From a bacterium (GTDB taxonomy: Bacteria > Actinomycetota > Acidimicrobiia > Acidimicrobiales > Bin134): a DNA stretch of 64,000 nt. Under the pieces are notes generated by a model, which was given only the letters and a program-made list of their open reading frames with translations, was not told the origin of the DNA and searched no databases. Location of the stretch: assembly GCA_028819295.1 (NCBI GenBank), contig JAPPMA010000019.1, positions 1 to 64,000 on the forward strand, in the 5' to 3' direction. Shown one piece after another: positions 52,768 to 64,000 of this stretch (within the stretch, counting starts at the first letter, position 1; the number at the start of each line of letters is the position of its first letter). The position numbers and the translations under genes were made by a program.

Positions 52768-53346
52768 TTGGTGGAAGCCGCCCGCCGGGGCGACCGCGAT
52801 GCGTTCAACGAGTTGGTTCGGTCCACCTATCGAGATACCTACTCCCTGGCCTACCGGCTCACCGGCAACCGGGATGAAGCAGCCGACGTGGTGCAAGACG
52901 CCTACGTTCGGGCTTACCGGGCGATCCGGCGCTTCCGAGGCGACTCCAGCTTTTCCACCTGGATGTACCGCATCACCAGCAACTGCGCGTCGACACATCT
53001 GAGCCGCCGAACCCGCCAGCGCACCGAGGAACTGAGCAACGATGCCCCAATCGTCGACCTCAGTCCGGACCAAGACCCGAGCCTGCGGGCTGAGGCGGCC
53101 GTCTTGCGGCACCACATCGACCGGGCAGTGCGGTCGCTGCCCGAGCGGCTGCGCCAAGTGGTGGTGCTGCGCGATCTGCATGATCTCACCCACAACGAGA
53201 TCGCGGCCGAATTGGGCATTACCCCCTCAGCGGCCAAGGTCAGGCTGCATCGTGCCCGCCAGAGGCTTCGAGCCGTGCTGCAACGCTCGGACGAGCTCGG
53301 CGCTGGCCAGTCTGCACCCCCAGTCCGAGACGAGGAGGCCTCATGA
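52768..53346 (+). CDS. ECF-type RNA polymerase sigma factor
   Basis: About 192 aa. Sigma region 2 is DAFNELVRSTYRDTYSLAYR to FRGDSSFSTWMYRITSNCA. Region 4 is LPERLRQVVVLRDLHDLTHN and EIAAELGITPSAAKVRLHRA. Members direct RNA polymerase to stress or envelope promoters. The GTG at 52768 is the only usual start with the right frame, but homologues normally include the preceding Asp-Ala-Glu-Leu residues, so an unusual start further upstream is possible. The stop overlaps the next small gene by four bases. It occupies the place where rpmG often follows tRNA-Met. Confidence 0.87.
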   Translation: MVEAARRGDRDAFNELVRSTYRDTYSLAYRLTGNRDEAADVVQDAYVRAYRAIRRFRGDSSFSTWMYRITSNCASTHLSRRTRQRTEELSNDAPIVDLSPDQDPSLRAEAAVLRHHIDRAVRSLPERLRQVVVLRDLHDLTHNEIAAELGITPSAAKVRLHRARQRLRAVLQRSDELGAGQSAPPVRDEEAS

Positions 53347-53528
53347 CCAACGACGCCTCCCGAACTCTCAGCCGCCGGGCGCCGACCGAGGCGCACCCCA
53401 CCCTGGTGTGGAAGGTCATGGCCCGGCTCGACCGGTACGACCGTCGCCGCCAACTCATCAGGCGCTCCCTGGCCGCGACCGCCCTGGCTGTGCTCACCGT
53501 CGTCTTCCGACGCCGCAGCCGCAAATAG
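53343..53528 (+). CDS. Small membrane-associated protein coupled to the sigma factor
   Basis: A 61-aa protein whose ATG overlaps the sigma factor stop (ATGA). The N-terminal 40 residues are polar and basic (RLDRYDRRRQLIRR); residues 41-55 (SLAATALAVLTVVF) are a short hydrophobic stretch followed by RRRSRK. It could be a minimal membrane-linked anti-sigma or tether, inferred only from position. There is no zinc-binding anti-sigma motif. Confidence 0.5.
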   Translation: MTNDASRTLSRRAPTEAHPTLVWKVMARLDRYDRRRQLIRRSLAATALAVLTVVFRRRSRK

Positions 53529-53600
53529 CCAAAACCGGACCGCGGTTTTGCATTGCGGGTTGCGGCCCTCGACACGGTAGCCTTGAGCAACCCCTGACAA

Positions 53601-53673
53601 AGGGCAGTGGCTCAATTGGTAGAGCACCGGTCTCCAAAACCGGCGGTTGGGGGTTCGAGTCCCTCCTGCCCTG
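53601..53673 (+). tRNA. tRNA-Trp (anticodon CCA)
   Basis: 73 bases. Acceptor AGGGCAG/CTGCCCT, anticodon loop CTCCAAA on a CCGGT/ACCGG stem, T loop TTCGAGT, discriminator G, no encoded CCA. It precedes secE, the usual actinobacterial arrangement. Confidence 0.97.
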
Positions 53674-53718
53674 CGCAAGCAATCCCGTCTCCGCAGTGCC
53701 AGATGCACTGGAGTCCCA

Positions 53719-54024
53719 ATGAGCGACCTGAACAGACAACAGAAGCGGATGGCCAAAAGGCAGGGCTTCGTCGACGAGCAAGGCGACCCGGTCCGCGAGC
53801 GCCGACAGCCCCGGAACCAGCCTCGGCCCGGTGAGGAGCGGGTGGGGCCCGCCCAGTTTCTGCGCGAGGTCCGCGGCGAGCTCCGCAAGGTGTCCTGGCC
53901 TCGCCGCGAAGAGGTCGTCAACTACTCCATCGTGGTGCTGGTGGTGCTGGTGCTGCTCACCGCCGCCATCGGCTTGCTCGACTGGGGCTTCAGCGAGGCC
54001 ATCTTGAAGTTGTTCGACCGATGA
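53719..54024 (+). CDS. secE: Preprotein translocase subunit SecE
   Basis: A 101-aa subunit of the SecYEG channel. The first 60 residues are polar; the conserved amphipathic segment FLREVRGELRKVSWPRREEV is followed by a single membrane helix (about 74-94, YSIVVLVVLVLLTAAIGLLD). The ATG at 53719 lies 45 bases after tRNA-Trp. The stop overlaps nusG by four bases. Confidence 0.94.
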   Translation: MSDLNRQQKRMAKRQGFVDEQGDPVRERRQPRNQPRPGEERVGPAQFLREVRGELRKVSWPRREEVVNYSIVVLVVLVLLTAAIGLLDWGFSEAILKLFDR

Positions 54025-54908
54025 GCTCTGAGGTAGACGGGGGCGAGATGACGGACCTCTTCCCTGCAAACGCAGACCCAGTCGCAGCCGAACCCGATGC
54101 TGCGGACGCTGCCGATAGCGCCGATGCTGTCGATGGCGCCGATGCTGTGGATGCTGTGGATGCTGCGGACGCCGCCGCAGCGCTGCTTCCCACCGGGCCA
54201 GTTGCCCAGCCCGACTCCTTCGCCGACGGCCAGGCCGAAGTGCTCGACCTGCCCGGCGATGCCGCCGCGGTGGACGACGCCGACACCCTCATCGATGCCG
54301 ACGAATTGGTTTATGAGAAGGCCGAAGAAGAGGAAACCGAGACCATCAGCCCCTACGACATGCCCGGAAAGTGGTATGTGGTTCACACCCAATCGGGCTA
54401 CGAGAACAAGGTCCAGCAGAACATAGAGGCCCGTCGCAAGACCATGGACACCGAGGGCCACATCCATGAGACGGTCATCCCCATGGAAGACGTGGTGGAG
54501 TTCAAGGGAGGCAAGAAGGTCACCGCCAAGAAGAAGATGTTCCCCGGCTATCTGCTGGTTCGAGCCGAGATGAACGACGTCTCCTGGGATGTGATTCGCA
54601 ACACCCCGGGCGTGACCGGTTTCGTGGGCCACGGCCAGCGCGGCAGCAAGCCGTCGGCCCTCAAACGCAAGGACGTGGAGAACTTCCTCCAGGTCAAAAC
54701 CGATGGCGAGCAGACCGTCCGCCGCACCAAGCCCCGCCTGCTGTATGAGGTGGGCGAGACCATCCGGGTCAAAGAGGGCCCGTTCGCCGACTTCTCCGGC
54801 GAGGTGGCCGAGATAAACGAGGATCAGCTCAAGGTGAAGGTACTGGTCAACATCTTCGGCCGAGAAACACCGGTCGAACTCGAGTTCTCCCAAGTCGCCA
54901 AATTGTAA
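54021..54908 (+). CDS. nusG: Transcription termination/antitermination protein NusG with long acidic N-terminus
   Basis: A 295-aa NusG. The NGN domain starts near residue 117 (KWYVVHTQSGYENKV, MFPGYLLVRAEM, TPGVTGFVG) and the KOW domain near 238 (GETIRVKEGPFADFSGEV). Residues 1-110 are a very acidic, Ala/Asp-rich extension with repeated D-A-V/A-D units. Streptomyces-type NusG also has an N-terminal extension. ATG at 54021 overlaps secE; an internal ATG at codon 10 is possible. The last eight codons (EFSQVAKL and stop) are duplicated downstream. Confidence 0.95.
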   Translation: MSSEVDGGEMTDLFPANADPVAAEPDAADAADSADAVDGADAVDAVDAADAAAALLPTGPVAQPDSFADGQAEVLDLPGDAAAVDDADTLIDADELVYEKAEEEETETISPYDMPGKWYVVHTQSGYENKVQQNIEARRKTMDTEGHIHETVIPMEDVVEFKGGKKVTAKKKMFPGYLLVRAEMNDVSWDVIRNTPGVTGFVGHGQRGSKPSALKRKDVENFLQVKTDGEQTVRRTKPRLLYEVGETIRVKEGPFADFSGEVAEINEDQLKVKVLVNIFGRETPVELEFSQVAKL

Positions 54909-54936
54909 ATCGATTCGAGTTCTCCCAAGTCGCCAA
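54880..54936. repeat. 22-bp direct repeat: duplicated nusG tail
   Basis: 54880-54901 and 54915-54936 are identical. Both copies encode EFSQVAKL followed by a stop, but the ends differ synonymously: AAA-TTG-TAA in the gene, AAG-CTC-TAG in the extra copy. The extra copy is outside any start-codon-led frame. Confidence 0.85.
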
Positions 54937-54972
54937 GCTCTAGAGGGGACCTAGCCAAAAAGGGGCACAGCC

Positions 54973-55398
54973 ATGGCTCAAAAGAAGGTAGCCACCACAA
55001 TCAAAATCCAGATTCCCGCGGGCCAGGCCACCCCGGCACCCCCGGTGGGCACCGCGCTCGGCCCTCACGGCGTGGCCATCATGGACTTCTGCCGCGATTA
55101 CAACGCCAAAACCGAGGACAAGCGGGGCCAGATCATCCCAGTTGAGATCACCATCTTCGAGGACCGCACGTTCTCGTTCATCACGAAGACCCCGCCAACC
55201 TCGTTCCTAATCCGAGAAGCCGCCGGCTTGGAGAAGGGCTCCATGGAGCCCGGCCGCGATGTAGTGGGCGCCATCACCGATGCCCAGTGCGCGGACATCG
55301 CCAAGACCAAGATGCCCGATCTCAACACCGACGACCTTGAGCAGGCCAAGCTGCAAGTGGCCGGAACCGCCCGCAGCATGGGCATACGCGTGGAGTAG
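54973..55398 (+). CDS. rplK: 50S ribosomal protein L11
   Basis: A 141-aa ribosomal protein that binds 23S rRNA at the GTPase centre. [23 protein letters not shown]-type N-terminus (residues about 8-30), [30 protein letters not shown] and the C-terminal rRNA-binding domain are all standard. It starts 64 bases after nusG, beyond the duplicated nusG tail. Confidence 0.97.
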   Translation: MAQKKVATTIKIQIPAGQATPAPPVGTALGPHGVAIMDFCRDYNAKTEDKRGQIIPVEITIFEDRTFSFITKTPPTSFLIREAAGLEKGSMEPGRDVVGAITDAQCADIAKTKMPDLNTDDLEQAKLQVAGTARSMGIRVE

Positions 55399-55412
55399 GG
55401 AAGGGAGCCGAC

Positions 55413-56114
55413 ATGGCAAGAAATGGAAAGCGGTACAGCGATGCCGCCCAGCGTTACGACAAGCAGCGCCCGCACACCGCCAACGAGGGGGTTGAGCTGG
55501 TGAAGAGCTTGACCGCGGCGAAATTCGACGAGACCCTGGAGCTCGCGGCCCGGCTGGGGGTGGACCCCCGCAAGGCCGACCAGATGATCCGGGGCACCGT
55601 CAGCCTGCCGTCTGGCACCGGCACCGATGTTCGGGTGGCGGTGTTCGCCCAGGGCGAGGCGGCCGCCCAAGCAAGCGAGGCCGGTGCCGACGTGGTGGGC
55701 GCCGACGACCTCGCCGAGCAGGTGCAGGCGGGCAACATGGACTTCGACGTGGCCATCGCCACCCCCGACATGATGCCGGTGGTGGGCAAGCTCGGGAAGA
55801 TCCTGGGTCCCCGAGGGCTCATGCCCAACCCCAAAACGGGCACCGTCACCGATGACGTGGCCAAAGCAGTGGGCGAGTTCAAGGGCGGCAAGGTGGAGTA
55901 CCGCACCGACCGCCAGGGAAATGTCCATGTGCCGGTGGGCAAGGTCAGCTTTGAGGCCGATGCCCTGGTGGCCAACATCCGAGCGGTCATGGAGGAGCTG
56001 ACCCGGGCCAAGCCCGCTGCCCTCAAGGGCCGCTACATCCGCAAGGTCACCATCTCCTCCACCATGGGCCCCGGCATCCGGCTGGATCCGGCCGACTTGG
56101 GCGCCGGCAACTGA
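55413..56114 (+). CDS. rplA: 50S ribosomal protein L1
   Basis: A 233-aa protein of the L1 stalk. GKRYSDAAQRYDKQRPHTAN, ELAARLGVDPRKADQMIRGT, PRGLMPNPKTGTVTDDV and GNVHVPVGKVSFEADAL are family landmarks. By analogy with other bacteria it may repress its own rplKA message; no target site was identified. It starts 14 bases after rplK. Confidence 0.97.
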   Translation: MARNGKRYSDAAQRYDKQRPHTANEGVELVKSLTAAKFDETLELAARLGVDPRKADQMIRGTVSLPSGTGTDVRVAVFAQGEAAAQASEAGADVVGADDLAEQVQAGNMDFDVAIATPDMMPVVGKLGKILGPRGLMPNPKTGTVTDDVAKAVGEFKGGKVEYRTDRQGNVHVPVGKVSFEADALVANIRAVMEELTRAKPAALKGRYIRKVTISSTMGPGIRLDPADLGAGN

Positions 56115-56225
56115 TCTGGTACCTTCAACCGGCTTACAACTAATCGATTTGCCGCAGACATCAGGCGCAGTGCCTAGCACCGCTTAATCAGCTCTAGTTG
56201 ATCAGCTCTAGCTGGCCTGACGAGG

Positions 56226-56296
56226 TGAACCCTCCCGAAACTCCTGGGGCGTTCGCATGTCGGCGGCGCCCCATTGCTGCATCTCACGGAGGGTTC
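56226..56296 (+). ncRNA. Structured rplJ leader (L10-leader-like)
   Basis: GAACCCTCC (56226-56234) pairs with GGAGGGTTC (56288-56296) over nine bases, enclosing a second stem TGGGGCG/CGCCCCA (56244-56250/56266-56272). The structure lies in the 229-base gap between rplA and rplJ. Position and nested-stem shape fit an L10 leader, where the L10-L7/L12 complex binds its own mRNA to limit translation. A small direct repeat ATCAGCTCTAG occurs shortly upstream (near 56189-56211). Confidence 0.7.
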
Positions 56297-56305
56297 GGCA
56301 ACGTG

Positions 56306-56344
56306 ATGGAAACTCTGCGTCCCGAGGAAAGGGCTGGTACGTGA
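56306..56344 (+). other. 12-codon mini-ORF: duplicated rplJ start
   Basis: ATG at 56306 opens METLRPEERAGT and stops at TGA 56342-56344, overlapping the rplJ ATG by one base. Its first codons parallel rplJ (METLRPEE versus MENPRPEK), and both starts lie in the shared context ACGTGATGGAAA (56301-56312 and 56339-56350). It looks like a diverged tandem copy of the rplJ start region. Confidence 0.55.
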
Positions 56345-56925
56345 TGGAAAACCCCCGCCCCGAGAAAGTGGCCGTGGTACACGAGGTGCTCGAGCGCATC
56401 TCCAATGCCGAGGCAGTGGTCATCACCGACTACCGAGGCCTCGACGTGCCAGCCCTGGCCAACCTCCGCCACCAACTGCGCGAGGTCGGCGGCGAGTACA
56501 AGGTGTACAAGAACACGCTGACCCGCTTCGCCGCTCGAGAGCTGAAACTGGATCTCGATGGGATCTTGGTGGGCCCAACCGCCCTGGCTTTCACGGGCAC
56601 CCGCCAAGACGGTTCCCCCGGCGATGCGGTGTCATTGGCCAAAGCCCTGTGCCGGTACGCCGACAGCTCTGAATTCCTGTCGATCAAGGGGGCCGTGCTC
56701 GACGGCCAAGTGCTCTCGGCCGACGATGTGAGCGCCTTGTCGAAGCTCGGGACCCGAACCGATTTGCTGGCTGAGATCGTCGGGCTGCTGGAAGCCCCCT
56801 TGGCCGAGATGGCCGGATTGCTGGAAGCCTCGCTCGTCGAGATGGCCGGTCTCCTTGATGCCCCATTGGTCGAGACCGCCGGGCTGCTTGAGTCGCTGAG
56901 CGAAAAAAGCGGGGCCGCGCCATGA
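56344..56925 (+). CDS. rplJ: 50S ribosomal protein L10, four-repeat C-terminus
   Basis: A 193-aa stalk base protein. The globular part (EVLERISNAEAVVITDYRGL, YKVYKNTLTRFAAREL, FLSIKGAVLDGQVL) binds 23S rRNA. Residues 144-187 are four exact 11-residue units (EIVGLLEAPLA, EMAGLLEASLV, EMAGLLDAPLV, ETAGLLESLSE) forming the helix that anchors L7/L12 dimers. ATG at 56344, preceded by GGAAAGGG; a GTG one codon earlier is an alternative. The stop overlaps an ATG (ATGA) of a 28-codon frame that runs into rplL. Confidence 0.95.
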   Translation: MENPRPEKVAVVHEVLERISNAEAVVITDYRGLDVPALANLRHQLREVGGEYKVYKNTLTRFAARELKLDLDGILVGPTALAFTGTRQDGSPGDAVSLAKALCRYADSSEFLSIKGAVLDGQVLSADDVSALSKLGTRTDLLAEIVGLLEAPLAEMAGLLEASLVEMAGLLDAPLVETAGLLESLSEKSGAAP

Positions 56926-57008
56926 CCCGCACCCCGGCACCCACGCGAACCACCGACAACAACAAACCAAAGACAGAAGGAAAGAGGGACTGCCATGTCC
57001 AAAGTTGA
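56922..57008 (+). other. 28-codon frame bridging rplJ and rplL
   Basis: The ATG at 56922 overlaps the rplJ stop as ATGA. The frame ([17 protein letters not shown]...) stops at 57006-57008, 11 bases beyond the start of rplL (56995). It could keep ribosomes moving between the two genes. It is short enough to be chance. Confidence 0.25.
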
Positions 57009-57387
57009 CGAGATTCTGGACTCCATCGGGTCCATGACCGTGCTCGAGCTGTCCGAGCTCAAAGAGGCGTTCAAAGAGCGCTTCAACGTGGAGGCGGCGG
57101 CACCCGCCGCGGCCATGCCGATGATGGTGGCCGCACCGGGCGCCGACGGCGACGGCGATGACGCCGCTGAGGAGCAGAGCGAGTTCGACGTGGTGCTGAC
57201 CAGCGCGGGCGACAAGAAGATCCAAGTCATCAAAGAGGTGCGCACCCTCACCAGCCTGGGTCTCAAAGACGCCAAGGAGCTGGTGGACAACGCCCCCAAC
57301 CCGGTCTTGGAGAAGGCCTCCAAAGAAGACGCTGAGAAGGCCAAAGAGCTCATCGAGGCAGCCGGCGGGGCTGTCGAGCTCAGATAG
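56995..57387 (+). CDS. rplL: 50S ribosomal protein L7/L12
   Basis: A 130-aa stalk protein. N-terminal dimerisation helices ([20 protein letters not shown]), an Ala/Pro/Gly hinge near residues 34-60, and the C-terminal factor-binding domain ([37 protein letters not shown]). The ATG is preceded by GAAAGAGGG. It ends the ribosomal part of the block before the rpoB promoter. Confidence 0.97.
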   Translation: MSKVDEILDSIGSMTVLELSELKEAFKERFNVEAAAPAAAMPMMVAAPGADGDGDDAAEEQSEFDVVLTSAGDKKIQVIKEVRTLTSLGLKDAKELVDNAPNPVLEKASKEDAEKAKELIEAAGGAVELR

Positions 57388-57419
57388 CGCTCTACCGGCG
57401 CAATCCAATCGGGCACGGT

Positions 57420-57448
57420 TTGTAAACCACGCCCGCGCCGCGTATCAT
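57420..57448 (+). promoter_or_regulatory. Promoter in the rplL-rpoB intergenic region
   Basis: TTGTAA (57420-57425), a spacer of exactly 17 bases, and TATCAT (57443-57448). The -35 box overlaps a GGTTT/AAACC dyad (57417-57428). The 209-base intergenic region contains no gene and leaves a leader of about 140 bases before rpoB. Confidence 0.6.
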
Positions 57449-57596
57449 TCCCGGATACGTGCTCGCTCGTCTCCCTGGCCATGCTTTCTCTTTTGTCGCG
57501 GCCGCGTTTGCGGGATTCCGCCCTCCCGTTGACGTCTAGGGGTTCGAGGAGCCAACCCGGCGTTGCCCATCCATCACACCATCTCAGGAGCTCACC

Positions 57597-61181
<3,585 letters not shown>

Positions 61182-61225
61182 ATGTTGGATGTCAATGCAA
61201 CCGCGCCACGGGGAGAAGCTTGCAG

Positions 61226-61232
<7 letters not shown>
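61182..61232 (+). other. 16-codon mini-ORF: duplicated rpoC start
   Basis: ATG at 61182, preceded by GGGAGG (61167-61172 area), opens [16 protein letters not shown] and ends with TAG at 61230-61232, inside codons 2-3 of rpoC. Its first six residues equal those of rpoC (MLDVNA), but three of the six codons differ synonymously. It is a diverged tandem duplicate of the rpoC N-terminus that would be translated first. Confidence 0.65.

Positions 61233-64000
<2,768 letters not shown>

Overview
The window looks like a stretch of a high-GC Actinomycetota chromosome. An uncultured Acidimicrobiia-like lineage is my best guess. The reasons are the padR-ino1 pair and the cca/DUF6049 neighbourhood (both known from mycobacteria), a TLP1-type thiolase-like protein, DUF222/HNH proteins, many GTG/TTG starts with 1- or 4-base stop/start overlaps, and a tRNA-Trp-secE-nusG-rplKAJL-rpoBC block with an actinobacterial-style L10 C-terminus. 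Taxonomy is inference; no 16S gene is present.

Layout. 0.2-6.2 kb: MscS channel, thiolase-like protein, two SnoaL-like proteins, a VapBC pair behind a long palindrome, and an N-acyl-D-amino-acid-deacylase-type amidohydrolase. 6.2-8.8 kb: padR-ino1 behind a near-leaderless promoter, then an AT-richer lipoprotein gene. 8.8-14.7 kb: CCA-adding enzyme, deacetylase, GNAT, DUF6049-type secreted protein, DegV. 14.8-25.3 kb: a complete 11-subunit complex I operon, nuoABCD-HIJKLMN, with no nuoEFG. 25.4-26.5 kb: gene fragments (Phd plus truncated PIN, VapB tail, Fpg N-terminus). 26.5-33 kb: SDR, acetoacetate-decarboxylase-like protein, NDUFAF7-like methyltransferase, acs and a small HAD protein. 33-44.2 kb: a possible uptake-and-catabolism locus with GMC dehydrogenase, its small subunit and a ferredoxin, divergent from an XRE-cupin regulator, FAD oxidoreductase, CoA-transferase and enoyl-CoA hydratase, followed by a BMP-type ABC importer. 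44.3-47.6 kb: HtpX, a Schlafen/AlbA-type regulator behind tandem hairpin repeats, YajQ. 47.6-50.2 kb: tRNA-Tyr and a small cassette flanked by 41-bp copies of its 3' end. The cassette holds one NYN-domain gene, cut by an ISL3-family insertion sequence with an 8-bp target duplication. 50.2-52.4 kb: DUF222/HNH protein and a GNAT. 52.5-64 kb: tRNA-Thr, tRNA-Met, an ECF sigma factor, tRNA-Trp and the secE to rpoC transcription/translation block, with rpoC running off the end.

Most striking are (i) the tRNA-flanked, integrase-less NYN cassette, whose gene reads through again when the IS and one target copy are removed; (ii) duplicated gene boundaries: the start regions of nuoM, rplJ and rpoC and the tail of nusG occur twice, and the extra start copies encode mini-ORFs that stop on top of the real start codon; and (iii) the tandem 42-bp hairpin repeats before the Schlafen-like gene, whose only difference keeps base pairing possible at the RNA level.
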